DNA of 5,392 bases from Dehalococcoidia bacterium (GTDB taxonomy: Bacteria; Chloroflexota; Dehalococcoidia; JAUSJJ01), in the NCBI GenBank assembly GCA_030647705.1, contig JAUSJJ010000072.1:1-5392 (forward strand), read 5' to 3'. The notes beneath the pieces are model-generated. The model made no database searches. It was not told the origin of the DNA and worked only from the letters and a program-made list of their open reading frames with translations. The position numbers were made by a program, and so were the translations under genes. Numbering within the stretch: position 1 is the stretch's first letter; the number at the start of each line of letters is the position of its first letter. Of the stretch, positions 1 through 5,392 are shown piece by piece.

Positions 1-1490
1 TATTCGACGTGTCTGTCAGCAATGGGTATGATGACCGCCTGCACGGGCGCCAGCCACAACGGGAACGCCCCGGCGTAATGCTCGATGAGACAGCCAAAGA
101 AACGCTCCATGCTACCCAGCACTGTCCGGTGCACCATGACGGCATTGTGCTCATGGCCGTCTGCGCCGTTATAAGTCACGTCAAAGCGCTGGGGCAGGTT
201 GAAGTCCACCTGCGTGGTTGGGCCCTGCCAGGCGCGGCCTATGGCATCCTTGAGCTGGATATCTACCTTGGGCCCGTAGAAGACGCCCTCGCCGGGGTCT
301 ACGGTGTAGGGGACCTCCAGACGCTCAAGCGCTTTTTTCAAGATTCCTGTAGCCTGCTCCCACATCTCGAGAGTGCCCACGTATTTCTCGGGGCGAGTTG
401 ACAGGAAAACCGCGTAGTCCTTGAAGCCAAAAGTCTTCAACATGAAGATGGCAAACTCGATTACCCTCATCACCTCTTCTTCCAACTGGTCGGGCCGGCA
501 GAAGATGTGGGCGTCGTCCTGGGTGAATCCCCGGACCCGGGTGAGCCCGTGCAGGACGCCCGATCGCTCCCAGCGGTAAACCGTGCCCAACTCTGCCCAG
601 CGCAAAGGAAGCTCACGGTAGCTCCTGAGCCGGGACTTGTATATCAGAATGTGGCCGGGACAGTTCATGGGCTTGACCAGATAGGTCAGTCCCTCCATCT
701 CTATGCCGGAGAACATGTTTTCGCGGTAGTAGTCCAGGTGGCCGCTTTTCTGCCAGAGCTCAGCCCGGGCCACGTGGGGTATGTAGACAAGGTCATAGCC
801 GCGTTTCCGGTGTTCAGCCCTCCAAAAGTCCTCGACGATACTGCGGATAAGGGCGCCCTTGGGGTGCCAGTACACCAGGCCGGCCCCCGCCTCCTCGTGG
901 ATGCTGAAAAGGTCGAGCTCCTTGCCCAGCTTGCGATGGTCCCGACGAGCCGCCTCTTCCAGCTTCTTCAGGTGCTCATCCAACTCTTTCCTGGAGGGGA
1001 AAGCCAAGCCGTAGATGCGCTGCAACATCGGCCGGTGCTCATTGCCGCGCCAGTAGGCCCCGGCTATGCTCGAGAGCTTGAATGCCTTGACCTCACCGGT
1101 AGATGCCACGTGCGGGCCACGACAGAGGTCGGTGAAGGAGCCCTGCCGGTACACGGTCAGCTTCTCGTCAGGCAGCTCCTCGATCAGCTCCAGCTTGTAG
1201 GGTTGGGCCGCGAAGATGGCTTTGGCCGCCTGCTTGTCCGCTTCCTGGCGTACGAACGGCTCGTTGGCCGCCACGATCTCGTGCATCTTGGCCTCGATCG
1301 TGGAGAGGTCGTCCGGTGTCAGGGCGCGGGGGAGTTCGAAGTCATAGTAGAAGCCATCCTCGATGGCAGGCCCGATGCCGAATTTGGCATCGGGGAACAA
1401 CGCCTGGACTGCCTCTGCCATTATATGGGCTGCTGAATGGCGCTGCAGCTCCGCTTTCGACGGCGCTTGGACCGAGTCAGATTTCTCCAT
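1..1490 (-). CDS. thrS: Threonyl-tRNA synthetase, TGS-less form, C-terminus cut by window edge
   Basis: Cytoplasmic class II synthetase that charges tRNA(Thr) with threonine and hydrolyses mischarged Ser-tRNA(Thr). The frame is open for 496 codons from the ATG at 1490 to the left edge. The editing domain comes first: HSAAH gives H18 and H22, and DLCRGPH gives C123 and H127, the zinc-like editing motifs of the family. The catalytic core follows with MNCPGH (C277), the motif 2 region [19 protein letters not shown] (H328) and [13 protein letters not shown] (H454). C277, H328 and H454 match the three zinc ligands that recognise threonine (C334, H385, H511 in E. coli). H18 corresponds to E. coli H73, so the roughly 60-residue N-terminal TGS domain is absent. 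A full protein of this type is about 580 residues, so most of the anticodon-binding domain is outside the window. The start is supported by GAGGGA about 5 bases upstream and by the absence of homology further up. Identification is very secure. Confidence 0.97.
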   Translation of the reverse strand, partial: MEKSDSVQAPSKAELQRHSAAHIMAEAVQALFPDAKFGIGPAIEDGFYYDFELPRALTPDDLSTIEAKMHEIVAANEPFVRQEADKQAAKAIFAAQPYKLELIEELPDEKLTVYRQGSFTDLCRGPHVASTGEVKAFKLSSIAGAYWRGNEHRPMLQRIYGLAFPSRKELDEHLKKLEEAARRDHRKLGKELDLFSIHEEAGAGLVYWHPKGALIRSIVEDFWRAEHRKRGYDLVYIPHVARAELWQKSGHLDYYRENMFSGIEMEGLTYLVKPMNCPGHILIYKSRLRSYRELPLRWAELGTVYRWERSGVLHGLTRVRGFTQDDAHIFCRPDQLEEEVMRVIEFAIFMLKTFGFKDYAVFLSTRPEKYVGTLEMWEQATGILKKALERLEVPYTVDPGEGVFYGPKVDIQLKDAIGRAWQGPTTQVDFNLPQRFDVTYNGADGHEHNAVMVHRTVLGSMERFFGCLIEHYAGAFPLWLAPVQAVIIPIADRHVE

Positions 1491-1503
1491 TTCGTTCCCT
1501 CGC

Positions 1504-1547
1504 AAAAATCAGACCTCCGTTCCCACCGGGGACAAGAGGCCTTGATT
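1504..1547 (-). terminator. Terminator-like hairpin in the thrS leader (possible attenuator)
   Basis: Reading the minus strand, AGGCCTC (1542-1536) pairs with GAGGTCT (1517-1511), with one G-C/G-T wobble mix. Inside it TCCC and GGGA close a CGGT tetraloop, and the stem can be extended outward by AATC/GATT across a bulged A. Five T residues (1508-1504) follow. This is the shape of an intrinsic terminator, yet it sits only 14 bases before the thrS start codon and on the same strand, so it would act as an attenuator. On the plus strand there is no T-run. The regulatory role is inferred; no canonical T-box sequence was found. Confidence 0.5.
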
Positions 1548-1576
1548 GAACTGCAGATACAACTCTGATGGCGTTT

Positions 1577-1605
1577 ATGATAGCACAACCTGGCGGAAGA
1601 TTAAA
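1577..1605 (-). promoter_or_regulatory. Candidate thrS promoter (extended -10)
   Basis: On the minus strand TGC directly precedes TATCAT (1582-1577), an extended -10 element with five of six consensus bases. The -35 at 17-base spacing (TTTAAT, 1605-1600) is weak. Transcription would begin near 1570 and give a leader of about 80 bases containing the terminator-like hairpin. Confidence 0.35.
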
Positions 1606-1734
1606 GCTCGACCGAGAGGGGACTGAGCGCGCGGGGACGCCCCCGGCCCTTCACCACCGTCGGTGTATCACGCGCCAACGATGTGCGGCCGCAGGGAATT
1701 GCCGCATCCATGACCCGGACACCGCCGCCAGGCG

Positions 1735-1763
1735 TTGTAAACTCGCTGCGTTTGCATCATAAT
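1735..1763 (+). promoter_or_regulatory. Predicted sigma70-type promoter for the DUF3096 gene
   Basis: TTGTAA (1735-1740) and CATAAT (1758-1763) are separated by exactly 17 bases. The -10 matches five of six consensus bases and the -35 matches four. Transcription would start near 1770, giving a leader of about 60 bases before the DUF3096 start codon. Confidence 0.5.
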
Positions 1764-1819
1764 GAAGAACGTAGCCGCAGAAAGGCCAGCCTTGAGAGTG
1801 TTGGATATTGAATACCTGG

Positions 1820-1826
1820 AAGGAGG
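1820..1826 (+). promoter_or_regulatory. Shine-Dalgarno site fixing the DUF3096 start
   Basis: AAGGAGG is a strong ribosome binding site 4 bases before the ATG at 1831 and 10 bases before a second in-frame ATG at 1837. It rules out the longer reading from 1762, which would add 23 charged residues unlike the family. Confidence 0.75.
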
Positions 1827-1830
1827 CTCA

Positions 1831-1980
1831 ATGCCAATGATCGCAGCGAGTGGAATGATTGCAGGGATCATAGCCATCGTGGCTGGGGTCGTGATCATCG
1901 CCTGGCCCCGCGTCATCGCCTACGTCGTGGGAGTCTATTTGATCATCGTCGGCGTCATGGCGGTGATAAACGCACTGTAG
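1831..1980 (+). CDS. Small membrane protein, DUF3096 family
   Basis: A 49-residue, almost wholly hydrophobic protein of unknown function that should sit in the cytoplasmic membrane as a helical hairpin. Residues about 4-24 form the first membrane segment, Trp25-Pro26-Arg27 the turn, and residues 28-47 the second. The pattern of a glycine-rich first helix, then a PR turn, then YVVGVYLIIVG matches my knowledge of the DUF3096 family, whose members are about 50 residues long. Translation could begin at 1831 or at the second ATG at 1837, which has the better spacing from the AAGGAGG site. The gene has its own promoter and is followed by a hairpin, so it is probably monocistronic. It is divergent from thrS. 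Its function is not known and I infer none. Confidence 0.78.
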   Translation: MPMIAASGMIAGIIAIVAGVVIIAWPRVIAYVVGVYLIIVGVMAVINAL

Positions 1981-1998
1981 CGAGGCTGACGACTGATC

Positions 1999-2017
1999 GG
2001 CGCCATAAATAGGCGCC
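1999..2017 (+). repeat. Perfect 6-bp inverted repeat after the DUF3096 gene
   Basis: GGCGCC, a 7-base AT-rich loop (ATAAATA) and GGCGCC form a strong stem-loop 18 bases after the stop codon. No T-run follows on either strand, so it is not a classic intrinsic terminator; it may stabilise the 3' end of the short transcript or help termination. Confidence 0.5.
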
Positions 2018-2116
2018 CTGGACGCAGTAGAACGCATGTCAGACAGCGGGTGCAATGCCTTTGCCCCGTCTGCAAGCCACGGCCGGCCGGAGGATGTCCC
2101 GGAGCGGGGTGGGAAC

Positions 2117-2145
2117 TTGCCATAGGCGGCGGCCCGGAATATACT
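2117..2145 (+). promoter_or_regulatory. Predicted sigma70-type promoter for phoU
   Basis: TTGCCA (2117-2122) and TATACT (2140-2145) lie 17 bases apart and each matches five of six consensus bases, making this one of the two best promoters in the window. Transcription would start near 2152, about 37 bases before the phoU ATG. Confidence 0.65.
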
Positions 2146-2162
2146 ATGGCCGGGCGGCCCGG
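2132..2162 (+). promoter_or_regulatory. Palindromic half-sites over the phoU promoter (possible operator)
   Basis: CCGGGCGGCCCGG (2150-2162) is a perfect 13-base palindrome with a central G, covering the expected transcription start. A further GCCCGG half-site (2132-2137) lies just before the -10 element, so the -10 is flanked by an inverted repeat with a 12-base gap. GGCCCGG also recurs as a direct repeat 25 bases apart (2131 and 2156). It does not resemble a PhoB box. An operator role is inferred. Confidence 0.35.
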
Positions 2163-2188
2163 TCAGGCGCGTGAGGAGATTGTAGACA

Positions 2189-2857
2189 ATGGAAACGAGG
2201 ACTGCTTTTCACAAGCGTTTGCAGGAGATCCAGGACGATGTGCTGAGCATGGGAAGCATGGTGGAAAAAGCCATCGCTCGTTCTATCGAGGGGCTGAAGA
2301 AAAGGGACCTGTCATTGTCGCACCAGGTGATCGTCGACGATGCCCGGATCAACCAGCAAAGGTTCCTCACCGAGGACAAGTGCATCGAGCTCATTGCAAC
2401 GCAACAGCCGGCAGCCAGCGACCTTCGCACCATCGTGGCTGTTCTCAACATCATCACGGAACTGGAGAGAATCGGAGACTATGCTGAAGGGATAGCTAAG
2501 ATAGCGATCCTGATCGGCGATGAGCCTCCGTTGAAACCTCTCATCGATATCCCCCGCATGGCTGACACGACTATCGAGATGATCGACAAGAGCCTCAAGT
2601 CGTTCATCGCGAGGGACGTCGAGTTGGCCAAGCAGGTGATTGAAATGGATAGCATGGTCGATGGCCTCTACGACCAGGTCTTCCGTGAGCTGCTCACCTT
2701 CATGATGGTAGACCCCACCACTACCAGCCGGGCCACCCGGCTGATATGGGTGGCCCACAATCTGGAGCGCGCGGCGGACAGGGCCACCAACATCTGCGAA
2801 CGCGTAGTGTACACTGTAACGGGCAAAATGGAGGAGCTGGGCGCCTCGAAGTACTAG
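2189..2857 (+). CDS. phoU: Phosphate-specific transport system accessory protein PhoU
   Basis: PhoU is a cytoplasmic, mainly helical protein that links the Pst phosphate transporter to the PhoR-type sensor kinase and restrains phosphate uptake and the Pho response when phosphate is plentiful. This copy has 222 residues, the usual size, with the expected two repeats of a three-helix bundle. Each repeat carries the family ExxxD metal-binding motif: LERIGD (E93, D97) and LERAAD (E193, D197), exactly 100 residues apart. The N-terminus, with FHKRLQEIQDDVLSMGSMVEKA, also fits. The start is supported by GAGGAG (2173-2178) 10 bases upstream of the ATG. No pst, phoB or phoR gene is next to it, so it is a stand-alone copy with its own promoter rather than the last gene of a pst operon. 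Its partners must be encoded elsewhere, if present. Confidence 0.95.
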   Translation: METRTAFHKRLQEIQDDVLSMGSMVEKAIARSIEGLKKRDLSLSHQVIVDDARINQQRFLTEDKCIELIATQQPAASDLRTIVAVLNIITELERIGDYAEGIAKIAILIGDEPPLKPLIDIPRMADTTIEMIDKSLKSFIARDVELAKQVIEMDSMVDGLYDQVFRELLTFMMVDPTTTSRATRLIWVAHNLERAADRATNICERVVYTVTGKMEELGASKY

Positions 2858-3133
2858 CCCGCCGTTCGCTCGCGTTTCCTCATTTCCCCCAAAGTACTAT
2901 TCTCAAGCTGCAGCAAACTACGGGGGTTCCCGCCCTCGAACTACGGATGTCTCCTAATGGCGTGTGCGTTCAGAAAGAGCTACCATTATCGTATGCCGAG
3001 ACAGGCAAACCAGGAGCGGCCGGATTGCGCGCTCACTGGTCCCGACCATAACGGGCGACGACATGGCCTTCCTGCAAAGGGATGCTGGGGCAGTGGGGCA
3101 ACTACTGAAGTTGAAATGCACGGGAGGAGGCCA
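2858..3133. other. Intergenic gap between phoU and the DUF4242 gene
   Basis: These 276 bases hold no convincing gene. An open frame continues upstream from the DUF4242 gene to 2957, but those 59 residues have no family similarity and no ribosome site. No clear terminator follows phoU. A weak inverted repeat, CCCG/CGGG around ACCATAA, lies near 3041-3055. I found no promoter good enough to list. Confidence 0.5.
3123..3130 (+). promoter_or_regulatory. Shine-Dalgarno site fixing the DUF4242 start
   Basis: GGAGGAGG ends 3 bases before the ATG at 3134; its first GGAGG is 6 bases away, a workable spacing. It selects this start over in-frame ATGs further upstream, in agreement with the family's usual MPKFID opening. 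Confidence 0.7.
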
Positions 3134-3415
3134 ATGCCGAAGTTCATAGACCACCACGGAAAGAACGACCGCTGCAAGTTGACCGTGGAGACGATATCCA
3201 GGGAACAACAACTGCTGCAGCAACTACGTGCGGACATTGCCGCGCGAAGGGCAGACCGTTTCGGGGTGAGGCCGCTCAACTGCTACCAGTCACCCACCGG
3301 CGAATCCTGGTGCGTCACTGAAGCGCCGAGTGCCGACGCAGTAATCCAGTCTCACGAGGCCAATGGGTTGAAGCTGGCTCGCCATGACGTGGTTGAAGTG
3401 ATGCCCTTTGTGTGA
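3134..3415 (+). CDS. DUF4242 family small protein (SCO4226-like)
   Basis: A 93-residue soluble protein that I assign to DUF4242, a ferredoxin-like dimeric alpha/beta family that includes the nickel-binding SCO4226 of Streptomyces. The start MPKFIDHH, the central FGVRPLNCYQ, the strand SPTGESWCVTEAP and the helix SADAVIQSHEANGLK followed by a VVEVMPFV end are the recognisable family pattern. Residues 20-42 form a charged helix. Possible metal ligands are H7, H8, C14, C50, C60, H74 and H84, but I cannot tell whether the nickel site is kept. There is no signal peptide or membrane segment. It is a lone gene, convergent with the DUF169 gene 60 bases away. The cellular role is unknown. Confidence 0.8.
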   Translation: MPKFIDHHGKNDRCKLTVETISREQQLLQQLRADIAARRADRFGVRPLNCYQSPTGESWCVTEAPSADAVIQSHEANGLKLARHDVVEVMPFV

Positions 3416-3475
3416 CAGCAGATTGTGCCATCGCAGTAACGCTCCAACGGTCTCTCATCGCCTGCCAGGCTGGCT

Positions 3476-4264
3476 CTACCCGCCCTTCTTCTCCCGCCGA
3501 CGTTTTGCCGCATCGGGATACGCTCTGGCCAGAGCCGGCGACGGGTCGCACTCAGCGCTGTAGCAGGGAATGGGGAACCTGAGCCCAACGCCGGAAAGCT
3601 TCTGCAACCCGAGAACTGCTTTTTCCACCATTCCGGGCGGCAGCGCCAGCACCAGCTCTTCGTCCCTGACCTCTCCAAACCTTCGCTCACCGAAACAGGG
3701 GATTGCCACGGAAGGCTTGCCGCTCACGTAGCACTGCGCCAGGGAATCGGCGCAGGCGCCCTCGCCGATGAAGAAGAAGCGGAAGCGCTCGTAGTCCTTC
3801 CACTGAAGGGCATTGAGCACGAACATCACCTGAGCAGGGTTGCCATAAAGCAGAACGACATCGGGATCGAATTTGCTGGAAGCGAGCGGCGCCAGGACGA
3901 TGGCTTCACCCGGGGTTATCCTGGGGTAGATTGAGAGTTGCTTCCTGGCTTCCTCGGGAGTGGAGAACCAGGTGGTGGAAAGGGAGGCTGCCTCTTCAGC
4001 GATCGTCTCTTCCGTCGCAGCCGCCAGGCCGTGTATCCGGGCGCAACGGGCGTTCATGTCGTCTGTCACCGTTGCCCCTACGGTCCAGCCTCTGGTCCGC
4101 ACCAGCGCCGGCAACTGGCAGAAGGTAAAGAAGCGGTCCAACCTGCGGACTTTCGGTATTCCGTCCAGGTCTGCCGCCTTCTCCAATCTCCTGTAGGCCA
4201 CCGGAAATGTGCGAAGCCGGAGACGGCTTTCCAACTGCCCTGCGAGTTCTTTCCAGTCGGTCAT
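3476..4264 (-). CDS. DUF169 family protein
   Basis: A 262-residue cytoplasmic protein of the DUF169 family, common in anaerobic bacteria and archaea and without an established function. The opening TDWKELAGQLESRLRLRTFPVAY, the FTFCQLPALVRTRGW segment (C49), the DDMNARCARIHGL segment (C74) and the late IPCYSAECDPSPALA block (C234, C239) fit the family as I know it. Seven cysteines in all (also C171, C178, C190) would allow metal or cofactor binding, but this is inference. The open frame extends 53 codons further up to 4423, overlapping the nitroreductase; I reject that extension because AAGGAG stands 9 bases before the ATG at 4264 and similarity begins there. The gene follows the nitroreductase by 58 bases on the same strand, so the two are probably co-transcribed. 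The lysine- and arginine-rich tail (residues 254-260) is unremarkable. Confidence 0.82.
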   Translation of the reverse strand: MTDWKELAGQLESRLRLRTFPVAYRRLEKAADLDGIPKVRRLDRFFTFCQLPALVRTRGWTVGATVTDDMNARCARIHGLAAATEETIAEEAASLSTTWFSTPEEARKQLSIYPRITPGEAIVLAPLASSKFDPDVVLLYGNPAQVMFVLNALQWKDYERFRFFFIGEGACADSLAQCYVSGKPSVAIPCFGERRFGEVRDEELVLALPPGMVEKAVLGLQKLSGVGLRFPIPCYSAECDPSPALARAYPDAAKRRREKKGG

Positions 4265-4273
4265 CGGCGCCCT

Positions 4274-4279
4274 CTCCTT
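4274..4279 (-). promoter_or_regulatory. Shine-Dalgarno site fixing the DUF169 start
   Basis: On the minus strand AAGGAG is followed 9 bases later by the ATG at 4264. It decides between this start and the longer open frame that runs into the nitroreductase gene. Confidence 0.75.
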
Positions 4280-4322
4280 GACAAAACGTGACCTGCTCAA
4301 CCCACCAGCCTCTCTGAATGGC

Positions 4323-5003
4323 TCATTGCCTCTCGTCGAACCCGCACCAATCGACGATTGCCTCAACGGGCTCGCGTTTGGTCTCCAGCCTGTTTGCCGG
4401 AAAGTCGGCATCGGGGTAGCCAATGGCGATGCCTATTACTATGCGCTTCGAGGCGGACATGCCGGTGACCCTCCTGATCACCTGGGGGAACATCACAGCC
4501 TGGTCTTCTATGCAAGTGGCAAGCCCGTGGTCCAGCGCAGCCAGGCAGATGGTCTGCATGATGGCGCCCATGTCCAGCAGAGAAAGAGGGGAATCGTCAA
4601 GTGACTTGTCAATGGTCAGAATGAGGCCTGCCGGCGCATCGAAGAAGCGGTAGCCCCTGTGCATCCAGCTTGTTCGCTTTTCCTTGTCTTCTCTGGCTAT
4701 GCCCATCAGTCTGAAGATCTCGATGGCCAGGTCGACCTGTCGCTGCCTGTAGGCGCCTTCATAGGGGCGCAAAGGCACCTCTCCCTGCGGAGCCACGCCG
4801 GAATTCAATGCGTCGATGTTCCCCCGTTTGATATCCTCCAGTACCTGCCCGGCAACGACCGTGATACCCCAGGGCTGCGTGTTCATGGTCGAAGGCGAAT
4901 GGCTGGCAGCTCGCAGGATTTCGGTGATGACCCCTCTTGGAACCGGGGTGCGTTTGAAGCCCCTGGCACTCCGCCGCGTGCGTATTGCCTCAACGATATC
5001 CAT
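4323..5003 (-). CDS. Nitroreductase family FMN-dependent oxidoreductase
   Basis: A 226-residue flavoprotein of the nitroreductase superfamily; members form FMN-binding dimers in the cytoplasm and reduce nitro groups, quinones, flavins or other acceptors with NAD(P)H. The N-terminal TRRSARGF motif (R10, R11, S12, R14) is the phosphate-binding segment for FMN, and SPSTMNTQPW (36-45) is the second flavin-contacting loop. The helix LLDMGAIMQTICLAALDHGLA and the late IGIAIGYPD plus KREPVEAIVDW tail match the 220-230-residue group that includes nitrobenzoate-type reductases. The natural substrate cannot be read from sequence. GGAGGAG (5017-5011) stands 7 bases before the ATG, supporting the start. 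It is the first gene of a likely two-gene operon with the DUF169 gene. Confidence 0.92.
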   Translation of the reverse strand: MDIVEAIRTRRSARGFKRTPVPRGVITEILRAASHSPSTMNTQPWGITVVAGQVLEDIKRGNIDALNSGVAPQGEVPLRPYEGAYRQRQVDLAIEIFRLMGIAREDKEKRTSWMHRGYRFFDAPAGLILTIDKSLDDSPLSLLDMGAIMQTICLAALDHGLATCIEDQAVMFPQVIRRVTGMSASKRIVIGIAIGYPDADFPANRLETKREPVEAIVDWCGFDERQ

Positions 5004-5036
5004 CGATTCTCTCCTCCATCAGATCGGAACATGCTA

Positions 5037-5065
5037 TTTCTAACGTAAGGAGGCGAAGATGTCAA
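5037..5065 (-). promoter_or_regulatory. Predicted sigma70-type promoter for the nitroreductase-DUF169 operon
   Basis: On the minus strand a perfect TTGACA (5065-5060) is followed after 17 bases by TAGAAA (5042-5037), four of six consensus bases. Transcription would begin near 5030, about 27 bases before the nitroreductase ATG. The promoter lies immediately beside the decayed NHL-repeat sequence. Confidence 0.6.
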
Positions 5066-5070
5066 GTTGA

Positions 5071-5392
5071 GGGCTCCCCGGCCCTGCAACCCTGGAAGCC
5101 AGTTCAGCTACCCCTAACGACGTGGACATTGACTCCAGTGGTAACATGTTCGTAGCCGACAGCGGCAACAACCGCGTCCAGGAGATGGACTCCAGCGGTT
5201 CGTACCTTAACAAGTGGACAGCCAGGACTATGTCTATGTCGCTCTGGGAGTCAGTGGCACAGTCAGGAAATATGACGGATCGGGCCAACTCCAGGCCACG
5301 TTCGGCACTTCGGGGTCAGGGGATGGACAGTTGTCCTACCCTTGGGACGTAGACGTTGATCCCGACCTTCACATGTACGTGGCGGACAGTGG
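5071..5392 (+). pseudogene. NHL-repeat protein remnant, frame-broken, runs off the window
   Basis: NHL repeats form beta-propellers, usually in secreted or surface proteins that bind other molecules. Three partial repeats can be read: QFSYP then NDVDIDSSGNMFVADSGNN, next QDYVYVALGVSGTVRKYDGSG, then GQLSYPWDVDVDP and MYVADSG at the edge. They are not in one frame. QFSYP (from 5100) is in the frame starting at multiples of 3, the NDVDID block is shifted by one after a CCCC run (5111-5114), and the reading returns to the first frame near 5217. At that second break the usual glycine-rich linker between repeats is missing, suggesting a small deletion. There is no signal peptide; an ATG at 5059 with AAGGAGG (5047-5053) is in the shifted frame but meets TGA after three codons. 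Decay or truncation is the simplest reading; assembly error is the alternative. Homology to NHL repeats is secure, pseudogene status less so. Confidence 0.7.

Larger units (their letters stand above)
1491..1830. other. Divergent intergenic region between thrS and the DUF3096 gene
   Basis: No convincing gene lies here. The region holds the thrS leader hairpin and candidate promoter on the minus strand and the DUF3096 promoter on the plus strand. Between the two promoters is an 11-base palindrome, CACCGTCGGTG (1655-1665), and a 6-bp inverted repeat TGCGGC/GCCGCA (about 1684-1706). Either could be an operator for divergent control, but both may be chance in GC-rich DNA. Short open frames here have no recognisable similarity and no good ribosome site. 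Confidence 0.6.

Noticed and set aside
507..1436. Plus-strand open frame of 309 codons opposite thrS
   Set aside because: It is the antisense shadow of thrS, whose minus-strand frame has every family motif; the plus-strand translation shows no recognisable domain.
1491..1760. T-box riboswitch upstream of thrS
   Set aside because: A hairpin with T-run is present, but the nearest match to the conserved T-box (GGTGGGAACGG) lacks the proper TGGNACC core and I could not find a specifier loop or AG-box. Kept only as an attenuator-like hairpin.
2312..2758. Minus-strand open frame opposite phoU
   Set aside because: Shadow of phoU; no ribosome site and no recognisable protein features.
2849..2899. 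AAGTACTA repeated at 2849-2856 and 2892-2899
   Set aside because: Only 8 bases, one copy inside the phoU stop region; most likely chance.
3460..3470. GCCTGCCAGGC palindrome between the convergent DUF4242 and DUF169 genes as a terminator
   Set aside because: The arms leave a single-base loop and no T-run follows on either strand.
4265..4423. 53-residue N-terminal extension of the DUF169 frame
   Set aside because: It overlaps the 3' end of the nitroreductase gene, has no family similarity, and a good ribosome site marks the ATG at 4264.
5059..5070. In-frame TGA as selenocysteine or other recoding in the NHL gene
   Set aside because: The downstream sequence also has frame breaks, no SECIS-like hairpin was evident, and NHL proteins are not known selenoproteins; loss of function is simpler.

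Overview
The window looks like a piece of a bacterial chromosome, moderately GC-rich, with ordinary housekeeping and small accessory genes. The gene set fits Chloroflexota, possibly Dehalococcoidia: a threonyl-tRNA synthetase without a TGS domain, a stand-alone PhoU, DUF3096, DUF4242 and DUF169 proteins, a nitroreductase and NHL repeats. That placement is an inference from gene style, not a proof. No rRNA, tRNA, CRISPR array, transposase or phage gene was seen.

Layout. Positions 1-1490 (minus) hold the first 496 codons of thrS; its C-terminus lies beyond the left edge. The divergent region 1491-1830 carries the thrS leader, with a terminator-like hairpin and T-run just before the start codon, and a promoter for a 49-residue DUF3096 membrane protein (1831-1980, plus). 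A good sigma70-type promoter overlapped by a GC-rich palindrome then drives phoU (2189-2857, plus). A 276-base gap with no convincing gene leads to a 93-residue DUF4242 protein (3134-3415, plus).

The right half is on the minus strand: a nitroreductase (5003 to 4323), transcribed from a promoter with a perfect TTGACA, followed 58 bases later by a DUF169 protein (4264 to 3476). The two probably form an operon convergent with the DUF4242 gene. From about 5100 to the right edge the plus strand encodes NHL beta-propeller repeats, but in two frames and without a normal start, so it reads as a broken gene. The nitroreductase promoter lies directly beside this remnant.

Functionally the genes cover translation (ThrRS), phosphate signalling (PhoU) and likely flavin redox chemistry (nitroreductase, perhaps with DUF169). 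I see no multi-gene new system. The best leads are the thrS leader hairpin, the palindrome on the phoU promoter, the nitroreductase-DUF169 pair and the NHL remnant.
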